Below are positions 22,293-34,055 of a stretch of 64,000 nt of DNA, in pieces. The position numbers and the translations under genes are program-made. Numbering within the stretch: the stretch's first letter is position 1; every line of letters begins with the position of its first letter. The DNA is from Gossypium raimondii (Eukaryota > Streptophyta > Magnoliopsida > Malvales > Malvaceae). Location: the NCBI RefSeq assembly GCF_025698545.1, contig NC_068571.1, forward strand, positions 48,083,733 through 48,147,732. Reading direction: 5' to 3'. A model generated the notes under the pieces. It made no database searches, was not told the origin of the DNA, and worked only from the letters and a program-made list of their open reading frames with translations.

Positions 22293-24811
22293 ATGGCGGC
22301 CTCAATAAGTGGAATTGGAATTGGGTTAGGTCTTTCTTGTTCTTCCAACCTTTCTAAATCACTTCATTCTTCACAATCCTCTGGTTTTCGTGTTAAGATG
22401 ACTGTTTCTGTTGAAGATAAAAAGAAGAATTATACCCTTCAAAAATCTGAAGAAGCTTTCAATGCTGCCAAGGTAATTCTCTCAGTTCTGTCCTTTTATT
22501 ACTATTTAAAAAAAATCATCTCATTTGATTGATTTCTCGATCTGGGTTTTTTATGGCATGGATGAAAATGAATAAAAGATTCCACCTTGATTTCTTTGTA
22601 CTCTGTTTGGGCTAAAGGAATTGGTAGGAAGTTTAGTATGTTAGATTGCTGATCAAATATTTTTAAAGATTTGACGCAATTGGCCTTAATATCATATATT
22701 AGTACTTATAGCTTAGACCTGGGCACAGTAGGCCCCTGACCTTTGAGGGCCGGGTTCGAGTCCCACTATCTGCAATTACAATCTGTGGATCTCTCTCCCA
22801 CTCTGTGCGTATGCTTGGATTAATCCAGCTTTTGTCCCGTTCTTCTTCATCTGTGCATTGTATTGGCTGGATTCTACGTTGTAGTTTGTCATTGTATTGT
22901 CTTTGTACTAGTGAAACTTTCAAAAAGAAAAAAAAATAACATATAATTGAGACTTTGAGCAGGCTTTGAAGGAACTATTATGCTTTTGACATTGTAGTTC
23001 TATTAAGAATTAGGGATGGTTACTCCTTGCTTATCACTAAAATAATATGTAAAATGTATATCTAATTGGATGGTTACTCCTTTGATGAAGCTTACCATGT
23101 TAACTTTATATAATTCTATTCAGGAGTATCATTGGTTTTAATTATGGATACCTTATAGATTTGTAGCTATAGTGGCAGTTTTTAGTTTCTAGTGTTATGT
23201 CACCATCTTTTCATTTCCCCTTTTATATCTTATTTTGAGTAAATGTTTCTTTTGAGTATATTTTTCCTTTGACTCCTCTAAGAGCATTTTTCTTTTGGGG
23301 GCAGAATTTGATGCCTGGAGGTGTAAATTCTCCTGTCCGTGCCTTTAAATCAGTTGGTGGACAACCGATTGTGATTGATTCTGTTAAAGGTTCTCACATG
23401 TGGGACATAGATGGTAATGAGTATATCGACTATGTTGGCTCCTGGGGTCCAGCTATAATTGGTCATGCAGATGATGAGGTTAGGTTTTTCTTCTTTTAAC
23501 CTAAATCTACCTTGCTTGTTTTCATTTTAGTGTTTTAACATCCTGAGCAACGAGCATCTTACATAGTTCCTTCTCTTTCAATGATAAATGCTGTAAGGTC
23601 AATGTTCGTGCACTTCTTCATGATAAAGTTGTTTGGCGATGTTCTTTTATGTGAGATGCAATGATGCACTATCTCTACCTAGAGTTGTTAGGTGTGTAAT
23701 GGAGATGACTAATAATTCTCCATCGGTTTGCTTATATCTGCAGGTCCTTGCAGCTTTGGCTGAAACTATGAAGAAAGGAACAAGCTTTGGCGCTCCTTGT
23801 CTTCTTGAGAATGTTCTAGCAGAGATGGTAATCTCTGCTGTTCCTAGCATTGAAATGGTTCGATTTGTAAACTCTGGTACAGAAGCATGCATGGGTGTGC
23901 TCCGTCTTGCCCGTGCTTTTACTGGTCGAGAGAAGATCATTAAATTTGAGGGTTGTTATCATGGCCATGCCGATCCATTTCTTGTCAAGGCAGGTAGTGG
24001 AGTCGCTACTTTAGGGCTTCCTGACTCTCCTGGTGTTCCCAGAGCAGCTACATTCGAAACTCTAACTGCCCCTTACAATGATATATTGGCTGTTGAGAAT
24101 CTATTTAACAGTAACAAAGGGGAACTTGCAGCGGTTATTCTTGAACCTGTTGTTGGGAACTCTGGCTTCATTCCGCCTAAACCTGACTTCCTTGAGGCTC
24201 TACAACGCTTAACCAAGGAAAATGGCACTCTCCTCATATTTGATGAAGTGATGACCGGATTTCGCTTGTCCTATGGTGGCGCACAGGAATATTTTGGGAT
24301 TACTCCTGATTTAACAACCCTAGGGAAGATAATTGGTGGTGGTCTTCCTGTTGGTGCATATGGAGGAAGGAGGGAGATCATGGAGATGGTGGCACCAGCA
24401 GGGCCAATGTACCAGGCTGGGACCTTGAGTGGGAACCCATTGGCGATGACAGCCGGGATACAGACCCTTAAGCGGTTGAAAGAGCCAGGAACATATGAAT
24501 ACTTGGATAAGATCACCGGACAACTTGTTCAAGGCATTTTAGATGCTGGAAAAAAGACAGGACACGCACTCTGTGGAGGGTATATCAATGGGATGTTTGG
24601 ATTTTTCTTCACAGAAGGACCTGTTTATAACTTTGACGATGCAAAGAAGAGTGATACAGCAAAATTTGCCAGGTTTTATAGGGGAATGCTGGAGGAAGGT
24701 GTATACTTGGCACCTTCACAGTTCGAAGCTGGATTTACAAGCTTGGCACATACTCAGGAAGACATCCAAAAGACCATTGCAGCCGCCGAGAAAGTTCTTA
24801 GCAAGATTTAA
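22293..24811 (+). CDS. GSA: Glutamate-1-semialdehyde 2,1-aminomutase, chloroplastic
   Basis: This enzyme (EC 5.4.3.8) converts glutamate-1-semialdehyde to 5-aminolevulinate, the committed C5 precursor of chlorophyll and haem, in the plastid stroma using pyridoxamine/pyridoxal phosphate. Three exons (22293-22472, 23305-23478, 23744-24811) join in frame to 473 residues, the usual plant length. The first ~40 residues are Ser-rich and poor in acidic residues, a plausible transit peptide. Family landmarks: [82 protein letters not shown], and the PLP-binding lysine in [10 protein letters not shown] (Lys313), then [13 protein letters not shown]. No lesion was seen. The ATG was chosen for its context and in-frame transit peptide. 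Confidence 0.97.
22700..22940 (+). mobile_element. tRNA-derived SINE in aminomutase intron 1
   Basis: A GC-richer island inside AT-rich intron 1. It carries a pol III B-box match GGTTCGAGTCC at about 22750, preceded about 35 bases upstream by an A-box-like TAGACCTGGG, then a T/G-rich body and a terminal A-rich tail (AAAAAGAAAAAAAAAT at about 22921-22936). Flanking words ATCATATATTA and AACATATAATT may be a degraded target duplication. It has the same orientation as the gene and lies away from splice sites. Confidence 0.75.
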
Positions 24812-25200
24812 GGTACTTTGTCCAATCCTGTTCTCACTTTCCTATTGCATGATTAGCCATTTAGCTAGGGAATTAATGGTTCTTTTGTTGTCAGCTTTTC
24901 AGATCAAGATTTGTGGTCATTGCCTCTTACTTAGAATCTGTATTTCTCATGAAACTTTGTATCGATGCTAATGTATGAGATAATTATCGGCTTTTAAAGC
25001 TTGTTTACAACCTCAGCTTTCATTTATTGAACTACAATGCGTGAAAAGTTGAAAAAGCTTTCATTGCCCACATGAAAAGGCCTTTTATTAGTAATAGATT
25101 GCATTTATACAGAAGCATTTCTCCTTACAATTTGGTGTACATTTCATCTTTACGTAGTGTCTACACAGCTTTGCGTATAATTCAAGCTAGCATTTGATTA
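24812..25200 (+). other. Aminomutase 3' UTR and flank
   Basis: No coding frame. A transcript end is expected in the first 200-300 bases, but no single polyadenylation site stands out. Confidence 0.4.
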
Positions 25201-25204
25201 CTAG

Positions 25205-25445
25205 CATCAGGGGTGAATCTAGAATTTTTTTTTAAGTGGTCAAAATTGAATTACAAATTTTTGAGATGTCAAATATAGATTTAATCATGTGTTAATTTAT
25301 GATTTTATCATTTTTGAAGGGACTAAATAGAATGTATTTCACTTTTTGGGGGCCAGAGCATAATTTTCCCTTATGTTAATTTATAATTTGATCATTTATA
25401 GAGAGTTAGAATTGCAATTTCTAAATTTTAGGGTCAATGCCCTTG
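25205..25445. repeat. Copy of a dispersed 'GGGGCGAAGCCA' MITE-like family
   Basis: It begins CAGGGGTGAATCTAGAA and contains the family's typical body (AATTACAAATTTTTGA, TTTTATCATTTTTGAAGGG, GGGGGCCAGAGC). Related copies occur at about 30360-30580, 30985-31160, 35640-35912, 49375-49595 and 54225-54405. It resembles non-autonomous hAT-type debris of cotton-like genomes. The copy is diverged. Confidence 0.5.
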
Positions 25446-25449
25446 CCTA

Positions 25450-26420
25450 CCCTTGTATAAATGATTTTGAATACTTATTTGTATTTCTCTTTGTTGTTCT
25501 TGAATGCTTCCATAATTGCTTCCTTGGCTACAACGTAAGATAAGAAACCGACATGCAAATTAACCTCTTATGCCTACATACATGCCCAAAACTTAACAAA
25601 AAGTCCTAACAAAAGTAAAATATTAGGTTAGAACCCTGAAGCTCTGTTGCTTAACTTCTCGAAACACTCTCATTCCCTCGAACCTATGCATAACTCACAG
25701 ATTGAGCTTTTTATCCAATTTGCATGCTATACATCAACTTCAACTAACATAACATTAAACACAATTACAACATCTTACATGGCAAATTTACATGACTAGG
25801 TTACACTACTTCAAACACTTTGCTTATATAGTCTCAACATGTCACTGTAATATCTTAGGAGCTCTTTGACAACCCCTACCTTCAACCAATATTTCTTCAC
25901 CAACATTTGAAGGAAGTCCTAAATCTTTTAAAAGTAATCTCATAGACTCCATGTCTACAGAGCGAGGAATAGCATTTGATGCTGCAGATGGAGATAAACC
26001 CCTGGTAGTACCTCTTTGCGTGACGCTTCTCATTGTTTTTCAAACTCAGAAAAGGAACTATAACAAAAAAATACTACCAAAAAAAAAAAAAAAGAAGAAG
26101 AAGAAACAAATCAACCAAAGAAAAAAAAAATCTAACCTGTGTAATAATCTCGGAAATATTTCAAGAACTCATTAAAGGAGCTTTCTTTAAAGAAATCCTC
26201 TATTCGAATGAACAATAAAAGAGAAGCAAAATTTGCAGAAAGAGCATATACTTGCAAAATCAAGATGCACGTTTAAATATGTGACAACACCCTATTACCT
26301 TCCCCGGTTATCTTGATCTTTGAACATTAAAAGCTTCGTATTATCACCTCTTTCTTCAATCATGGCATGATAACCCCAAATGGGTGGACTCTTTACAAAA
26401 ATCTCATTACTAGACTTATT
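25450..26420 (-). other. Unrecognised minus-strand coding-like segment with flanks
   Basis: On the minus strand, 25842-26033 encodes 63 residues including GLSPSAASNAIPRSVDMESM and LLLKDLGLPSNVGEE, ending in a stop. Just upstream (about 26137-26200) another open piece reads IRIEDFFKESSFNEFLKYFR and is followed by a plausible GT donor (TTACACAGGTTAG). Amino-acid content is more gene-like than chance frames in this AT-rich DNA, so this may be the last exons of a decayed gene. I do not recognise the family and see no further exons. The rest of the stretch shows nothing. Confidence 0.3.
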
Positions 26421-26960
26421 AATGGGTCGGGCTATTCACTTAGTCTTGAAGGTCCGCTTGAAATTTAGAAGGATTTAAATAAAAATATTAGGCCTAAGAA
26501 ATAGTTTTGGGTAAAAACATAGGCTCATTTAAAAAACGGATCGGGTTTGGGCTTAAACATTTAATCCCTGAGCTCGGCTCAGTCAATTTTTAAGTTTATA
26601 ATATTTTATATTATAATATTTTTATATATTATGTAATTTATAACACATTAAAAATTCTATACTAAATATATAATACTATTCTAATGTAAACATTAAAATA
26701 ATATTAAGATGACTGTATAAAAAATTTCAATAAACAAAAAAAATAAAATTATTAAATATAAAAATAATATAATATAAAAAAGTTTAAAAAATAATATGGC
26801 TGAGCTTAAAAAAGGCTTGAGTTACCCATTTGCAAATATAGGTGAATTTTTTAGATTCATATTTCGACCAGGCCAGATTTGAGCTAGCATAAAATATATT
26901 AATACCATACTTAGATCTGATCCGAATCCAATCATAAAAACTTCTACTCGCTACAACAGC
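26420..26960. repeat. GGGTCGGGC-type dispersed repeat
   Basis: The left end carries GGGTCGGGCTATTCACTTAG, the middle is AT-rich (ATATTATAATATTTTTATAT), and the right end carries CAGGCCAGATTTGAGC. Short inverted similarities (GGGCTTAAAC / AAAGGCTTGAG) suggest an inverted-repeat non-autonomous element. Family unknown. Confidence 0.4.
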
Positions 26961-27382
26961 AGTTATTGTTAGGGTTTCAGAGGTCACATTACAAACCTAC
27001 TTGGTTGGGAACTATTGTTGATATCCAATCAAGAAAAGGAATAAAATGGGATAACCATGAGATTCGCATATTTTTTTTTTCAGATTCCTTCAGCACATAG
27101 CAACCCATACTCAGCTCATTAAAACGGCATCAACAATGGTAATTATAAAAACATATATTAAACGTTACAGTAATAAAAGTAAAAAAAGAAAAAGAAAAAC
27201 ATTATTGATTGATATAGTCAAGAGAGAAAAAGATTACACCACACACTCATTATTTTGCATGGTTTTTGACCACATTTTCCATAAAAACAAAAACTATATG
27301 TAATTTAATCATACATTGACAAACGAGAAGTCGTCCAATCATTGTCCATTTGTATAACTCTTTTTTCCCTTTCATCCAATTA

Positions 27383-29255
27383 TTAAACTTTCTGTGAAGC
27401 ATCTAAAGTGTTTTTCTTTATATTTTGAGCTTCAACATCTCCTCCTCCTCCCCCTCCATTATTGTACGCTTTGTCTTTCGTTTGAGGAGCCGTTGTGTTT
27501 ACGTCCGAAGACACGACCGACTCGAGCTGGTCTGATAATTGAAGCTTTGGATCTTCCACCACCATTTTCTTTGGGTGGTTCTTGTAGATTGCATAAAGTA
27601 TCATTTGAAGGATCCCAAAGATAAACCCTAGTATGTTTGGTCCCTGATTTTTCAAAAAAAAAGAAGAATGAAGTCTAATTATTATTGACATGGTAATTAA
27701 AAAAGGTAAAGACTAAACTATTCACTTTTATAGTAGAGGGACCAATTTGCTCATAATGTTATAGTAGAAGGAGTTCCAAGCAATTTAACCAATTCAAAAA
27801 GGTTATTGCATGAATGAAGTAATGTACCGCAATGTTGATATCCTTCTTCAAAAGGCCATAGAAGAACCACATCACTGCTTGTATGGTAAGGAACACTGAT
27901 AAAGTAAACGGCATGAACTCAACACTCTTTGTTTTTATGACCTTTCTCTGCAAGAAAAAACAAAGAATTTACTGTTTAACTATAATCCTATTGGGATCGA
28001 AAGTGATATTCAATTTCAAAGTTGAGACAGCGATACTCACCACGATAGCAAGTGGTGCCGCGTACGTACTCGCAGAGAACCCCAGGCAAATGTATCCGAG
28101 AATACAGAGACGGGTCTTTGGGTTATGAAGGAAGTAAGTGGAGAAAAAGATAAGGCCGGACCCGAAAACATTGAATAGGAGCATAAGCTTCACAGCCTCG
28201 ACCTGAAAATTTTCCACGTGAATTAGATTCGCAAAATAATCTTGATGATGAACTTCATGGAACATGTATAAATAGGGTTTTGTTTTTCAGAAATTAGATA
28301 AAAGTATCATGGAAGCTCTTTACTAGAAGTTAAATTGTATTTTGTTTATTTGCTCGGATAAAAACTGACATAGTTAACTAAATAACCAGATAGTGGCACA
28401 TGGCGTAATACATGTAGTATCTCATGTTTAGAGATGACAACAGGTCAGATATCTGTAAATGTTGAATTATCCAAATCCGCATTGGTTACAAAATATATAA
28501 AATTTTAAATATTTTGTAACCAGCTAAGCGGAGTTGGATACCCGCAAATATCTGCATCCACTTCAAATCCACAGCGGATAGTAATTTTAATATCTGAATC
28601 CGTAAATTTCGAATTGGATATCCGTAGATATCTATTTTTAATAGTAAAAATGGATGAAATTTGTAATAAAAAAACTAGTTTACTCTTTAATCAAACTTAC
28701 AAAAACTAATTAACTCATCTTTTAAGTAAAGGGGACAAAATGCCATCTACTCCTAATATAATGCTCCATAATACTTTTACCTAGAAATTACCTTTTCCTT
28801 CTTTCGACCGTAGTAAAAGTAAGTGACAATGTAAAAGCTTTGAATGAAACAGCAGAAAATGTTGATGATAATTAGATGCATTTCATTCCTCTTAAGAAGT
28901 GCATAGTAAATCCAAAGCAAGGCACTGAACAGCGATATCACATAGGGTAATGATTGGAATCCTTCTGATGTTTTCTTCTTATAGATTTGATAAAATGCTG
29001 GCCTGCAAAAAATTACATCACCTTCTCCATTGACAAGGCAAACTTTATATAGAGAAAGTTCATGAAATTATACCAAAAAATATAGGGACTTACATGGGAG
29101 AAAAGGCGACCATAAATGAAACAATGACGCCTAATTAAAAACAATATAATGTAATGTTAGTGAATATTAAAATACGCAAACAAGAAGGGCATATGAACAT
29201 ATATTTCAGTACCGAGATCGCCGAAAACGGAAACCCAGGAAAGGTGAAGAGCCAT
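27383..29255 (-). CDS. SWEET sugar transporter, clade III-like (copy 1)
   Basis: SWEETs are seven-helix uniporters that export sugars, sucrose in clade III, across the plasma membrane. Six exons on the minus strand (29213-29255, 29094-29130, 28792-29002, 28041-28202, 27828-27947, 27383-27643) join to 277 residues. Two MtN3/saliva repeats lie at about residues 8-97 and 130-215. The proline tetrad (P28, P46, P147, P164) and the sugar-site asparagines N74 and N194 are present, with [10 protein letters not shown] and TKSVEFMPF motifs. Compared with copies 2 and 3, three conserved sites differ: Asp13 in helix 1 where the others have Ile, Val16 where they have Asn (LGN motif), and Gly192 where they have Val or Leu before PN. 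The frame is intact, but function may be altered. The C-terminal tail has a run of six glycines. Clade III SWEET promoters are known targets of Xanthomonas TAL effectors. Confidence 0.93.
28425..28645. mobile_element. Non-autonomous insertion in intron 3 of SWEET copy 1
   Basis: Intron 3 of copy 1 is 589 bases but only 93 in copy 2. The extra DNA contains this repeat with words CAGGTCAGATATCTG, GGATACCCGCAAATATCTGC, AATCCGCATTGG and TTGGATATCCGTAGATATC, in both orientations. That is the pattern of a widespread plant inverted-repeat element with 'GGATATCCG' modules. Splice sites remain intact. Confidence 0.65.
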
Positions 29256-29410
29256 CTTTATTTGTATAATTAGATGAATATATGTAATACCCTCTCTCTT
29301 TTTTCTCTTTGCCTCTCTCTTTCTGAAAGATTGTGAACTGAGGCTCCAATGATCTATCTCAGTTGGAATGAGATACGAAGCTATCTCTAGGATGTCCATA
29401 TTTATAGTGA
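29256..29410 (-). promoter_or_regulatory. 5' leader and TATA box of SWEET copy 1
   Basis: On the minus strand CTATAAATAT (plus 29398-29406) lies about 145 bases before the ATG, followed by a CT-rich leader (TTTCAGAAAGAGAGAGG). The same arrangement is found in copy 2. Confidence 0.6.
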
Positions 29411-29540
29411 TGGAAAAGAAGGTGCCGACGTGTGGGGAAAATTACCAATGAATTGGTCCCTCTTTATGATGTGTCGCCCACCAACTGGTTTAAGGTTTAC
29501 AACTCATGCTTACATTTTGGTTGGGGAATCCTGTTGGCGC
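29411..29540. repeat. Upstream segment shared with SWEET copy 2
   Basis: It contains GGTGCCGACGTGTGGGG directly followed by ACCAATGAATTGGTCC, TTTATGATGTGTCGCCCACC and GGTTTAAGGTTTACAACTCA. The same words occur upstream of copy 2 at 49268-49286 and 49828-49912, so the duplicated unit includes the promoter. Confidence 0.8.
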
Positions 29541-30350
29541 ACAGAACAAAGCAGCAACAAGTATGAAACAATTTACTCGCTTACAAACGTGCAGCAAAAC
29601 AAAGTTTCTTACCAAACATAATTACCACCATTAATTAATCTAAAAGTTGTGAAACATTATTTGCACACTAAAACAAATTTACTAAACACATTATTCACTA
29701 TCTAAATACATCAAACTGTCATTAAACTTGTTCATTTTCCACCAAACTAAATTACATTACAACTAATACAAGCTGCAACATGCAAATAGACTGCATGCTT
29801 GATCTGGCCAATTTTCAACAAAACCTAAAATACATTCTCTACTCATTCATTCACCACCTTTACTTGTCACACTTTTCCATCCATTTCATACTTGTGAATA
29901 TATAACATAAACTATAGGTTTTAATATGTATTACACAATAAATTTAAACATGATTAACATAGTATCGAAGTTTTCAATGTCGAGATTGATTGGCCATGTT
30001 TTCCATAGCTCTCCCTAAAATGCTTATAGAAAATGAATAATGTGGTAATTTTTTAAATTAATCAGTTTAGATAAATACAATAATGAATGCGAAAAGTATT
30101 GCACTAACTACGATGATAAAATAAAATCTGCTAGCAATCAAAGCAGTAAAAACATGTTTGTGGCACTGCTATTGAACTTTCATATATTACTTGCTGTTAA
30201 TTGTAATCTACAACCATCGTTGGCTCTTTTTTCTTCAAGTGTTTATGCACCATATTCATATTGTCACATTTTCATATATGGATAAAGAAATATGGTCCTT
30301 TAAAACCTTTCAAAATTTATGGGAAACTTAAAAAAATTAAATATACCAAT
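29541..30350. other. Intergenic DNA, nothing recognised
   Basis: AT-rich sequence without coding potential or clear repeat ends. Confidence 0.45.
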
Positions 30351-30354
30351 ACCG

Positions 30355-30590
30355 CGCAAGGCGCGAAGCCAGAAAATTTTTTTAGGAGGCCCGGAATTAA
30401 ATTATAATTTTTACGATAGTAAAAATGTAAATTTTAAAGGGTTAAATTAAAATTTTATCATTTTTAAGGGAAATAAAGTATAATTTTACTTTTACTAATT
30501 TAAAATTTTAAAAGATCAAAATAAAAAATTTTCCATTTTAAGAGCCTGAGCCTCTGTCAGCCCCTAGATTCGCCTTGATCCCTCTCTCAC
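30355..30590. repeat. MITE-like copy, 'GCGAAGCCAGAAA' family
   Basis: It begins AAGGCGCGAAGCCAGAAA, has the body words TTTTTACGATAGTAAAAATG and GGGTTAAATTAAAATTTTATC, and ends CAGCCCCTAGATTCGCCTT. It belongs to the same dispersed family as 25205-25445 and 54225-54405. Confidence 0.6.
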
Positions 30591-30984
30591 ACTAGAATCT
30601 AAACAAAATAGGTTAGTTTAATTTACACTTTTTTTTTATCTGAGAAAATGCAATGCACTCATTTTTATAATTTGCTGGAAATTGTAGAATTCATCCCCTT
30701 TGACTGGCAAGTAACTAATGGCCATTGTCCATTGGTGTTTCAGCCAAGGAAACATTGTCCTTTGAGGAAAACAAGTTGAAGTAATTGAACATGTACAATA
30801 CATTAACAAAGTTTAATTAATGCAGTACTTTCTAATCATTATTTCCAGTAGTTTGGTGAAATCTCAACGTTATCATTAACAAAGTATAGCCTGAGTTGTA
30901 AGTTTGCTTTACAGTATTATTTCCACTGCATGCATCGGCAAATTCAATTTGTTAAAAAGAAAGATAATCGGGGATGAATATGAG

Positions 30985-31165
30985 GGGGCAGACTGTATAA
31001 CTCCCTATAAAATGATTAAATTAAAATTTAACTTATGGTAAAAATGCACTTTGCCCCCAATGAAGAAAATTATGTTTAATCATTTAAAAAATGATAAATT
31101 AAGATATTATAAAATTTATTATTCAATTCTACCTCCCCTCAAAAAGAAATTGGATTCGCCTCCTG
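30985..31165. repeat. Partial copy of the same MITE-like family
   Basis: It shares GAGGGGGCAGAC, AAAATGATTAAATTAAAATT and the right end CTCCCCTCAAAAAGAAATTGG followed by TTCGCCTCC with other family members. Diverged. Confidence 0.45.
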
Positions 31166-31639
31166 AAGACAATGTCACTAATGATTAGGCTGATGAAAGG
31201 ACTTCATTGGTAGAATACTAACGCTTTAAGGATTCAATCATAAAGTTTTAAAATGTGAATACCAATTTAAAATTCAGATGATATAGTTTGGGGATGCTCA
31301 GTGAAAATAATCCATTAAGCTAAGTTTGATTTATATAGGTGGGCTAACAACTAGCATCAATGTGGCATTATCATCGTATGGGGACTGATCGAAATGAGCA
31401 TGTGAGAAATTGGTAGTGCAATTTACATAAAAAGGTTTGGTTGATCAAAGTATAGGCTGCGCTGAAGCCTCCTTTACAGTATTATTTTCTCTCCATACAT
31501 TTTTATAAAGCATTCATTCAAGATTCATTCACTTTAATACCTTTTTATCATATGATTTTGCATAGTAATCTTGTTAAACACGTAAAAGTTTGATTTCCAT
31601 TGTTAAGCTAGTTGGTATGTATGGTCCATGGACCAGTTT

Positions 31640-32376
31640 AACTTTCACCTCAAAAGCTAGCTCAAGTGAGATCTATAAAAACATATTATCGACCAAGGCT
31701 TCATTGCGCTTCTTAATCAATATAGGACTCACATCATTTTCCGATTCCACTATATTAAAGAACATATCGACCTCTTGTCCTTCCTAATAATATGAAACTC
31801 ACATTATTTTTCGATTCTATTGTACATAAAACATATTAATTCCAAAATCTTTTTGCCCTTCCTAATCAATATGGAATTCACATAATTTTTTGACTCCATT
31901 ATACATAGAACATATCTATTCCAAGACCTCTTCGTCCTTCCTAACCAATATAGGACCAATGTTGCTTTCCGACTCCATTAAACATATCAACTAAGACCTC
32001 TTTGCCTTCCAAATCAATATTTGTCACATCATTTTTTGACTCTACTGAACATAGAACATATCATGTCCAATACCTCTTCGCACTTCCAAACCAATATAGA
32101 CCTTACATCGCTTTCCGACTCCAATGAACATATCAACCAAGGCCTCTTTGCCTTCCTAATCAATATGGAACTCAAATCGTTTTTCGATTCCATTCTATGT
32201 AGAACATATAAATTCCAATACCTCTTTGCCCTTCCTAACCAATATGAGACTCGCATCATTTTTCGACTCCATTGTATTAAAAAACATTTCAACCAAGACC
32301 TCTTTTCCCTTCCTAATCAATATGGAACTCACATCATTTTCTGACTCCATAGAACATATCAAATTCAATATCTTTG
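31640..32376. repeat. Tandem array of about 75-bp units (left block)
   Basis: About ten units of 70-78 bases, each with 'ACCTCTTTGCCCTTCCTAA', 'CAATATGGAACTCACATC', 'TTTTTCGACTCCATT' and 'GAACATATCAA' modules. Two subtypes alternate: one ends 'TTAAAGAACATATCGACCAAG', the other 'TAGAACATATCAATTCCAAT', giving a dimer of about 150 bases. The open frames across it are products of the repeat, not a gene. The array resumes at 34836 after an inserted element. Confidence 0.85.
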
Positions 32377-33724
32377 TAACGACTCGAAAGTCAATGGTGT
32401 CGGAAAATGCAATTTCGGTATCCCGTTTCCATAAACCGAGATCGTAAATATTTTTATTAAATATACGAAGTTATATTATAGGTGAATTGAATTTTGGATA
32501 TGTAAATTTTTTTGAATTAGTGATTAATTAAGGTACCTAGATTAAATTATAAAAGTGGTAAAGTTCATTTACTATAAACTTTTAAATTAGAAACATGGAT
32601 CAAGGATTAAATGGCAATTATACCATTTAATATGTATAGTGGGCGGTAAGTTCGGTTATCTCATTAAAATTTTGATAAAAAATAATAAAAGAAAGAAATA
32701 ATAAATTAAACTATTGAAATGAAAACAAATAAAAGTGGGGAAAAAGAGAAAGAAGCTTTATCTTTCTCATTTTCCACCGAAAACACAAGTGAGGGAGGAG
32801 GAAGTTTCAGCAATGGGGTTTTGATTTTTGAAGCTTTAATTGCTAACTTCGACCTGGATTCTTCGAAAAAGAAGGGAAAAAATAAAGTCATCGACGAGTA
32901 ACTCGAAATTTACGGTTTGTATTTTTATGACCCGAATCACTTCAATTGCTGCATTATGAACTATTTTGTACAGTAAGATCATAAGGTGAGTTAGAAATGA
33001 TAAATTGAGTGGAATTGATTCAATTCAATTGGTTGTTTGCAATAAAGATTAAATTGAATAGATTTAGAAAAACTGTGTATTGTTATAAATGTGAAATTGA
33101 AATCGTATTGAGATGAATCTTGCTTTACATTTATGAATTGATTATTGATTGATGAGATGGTAGCATTGAATTGAAATGATGATTGACCATGTTTATCAGA
33201 CTTGCAAGGTTAGGAATTCGAAATGAAAATGTGACAACCATTCAGTATAACTTCAAATATGATATGAAATGATTTATGTTCTTATGATAGCAATTTGAAT
33301 ATGATTAAGTTAATGAATATGAAGAAATGGTATAATTTGACATATTAATTTGCATATGAACATTCAATCTTTGATTTGTATCTTTGCATAATTTATGTTA
33401 TGTTATAATATTAGTTATCAAAATATCATTGAGTTTGTACTCAGTGTACGATTTTATTTTTCGTGCGCAGGTTAGGTGTTATTTGGACTATCAAGCATCG
33501 ATTTTTAGCATCCATCAAGAATCTCGAACTCAGCAATCTCGGTGAATTTCCTTTTGTCAGTTAAGGGCATACACCTAAAGGAGCCTTATGTTCATATGAT
33601 GCTAATTTTGAATGATGAATTGGCATTTTAATGTACTTTGTATATATGTTGGCATGATTTTGGTAATGGTTTGAACCATGTCTATGTATTATTATGTTTA
33701 TGATGTGTGAATTAGGTAAATACA

Positions 33725-34055
33725 CTCAATAAGAAAGAAAAATAAGAACACACAAATTTTACGTGAAAAACCCTTATCGGAAAAAACTACGAACAAAAAA
33801 GGAGAAATTCACTAATGTAGAAAAACAACAATACAAGAGGTTTTCGACTACACACGTTTTAAGGGTTAAACAACCCTGTTATAATCAATGTCTAATAGAA
33901 GAAGTATAGTTCTACATGGATTCAACTTGTGCGGCATGGTCTTTCGCCCCCACAGATCATCAATTTTGCCATTCTATTTTATTTTTTTAACAAGTGAGTT
34001 GCACCTCAAACTTTTCAAGACGGATCAAACGAATTCGAGTCACACAACTCTAACA
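33725..34055. repeat. Dispersed repeat nested in the LTR-like insertion
   Basis: It contains AGAACACACAAATTTTACG, GAAAAACCCTTATCGG, AGAGGTTTTCGACTAC, GGCATGGTCTTTCGCCC and GAGTCACACAACTCTAA. A second copy in the same orientation lies at about 42500-42890, inside the decayed copia region. It is presumably a mobile sequence of unknown class. Confidence 0.65.

Noticed and set aside
23269-23300. Earlier ATG in aminomutase intron 1 as an alternative start
   Set aside because: The exon 1 start gives the transit peptide and the expected length, and the intron 1 splice sites are good.
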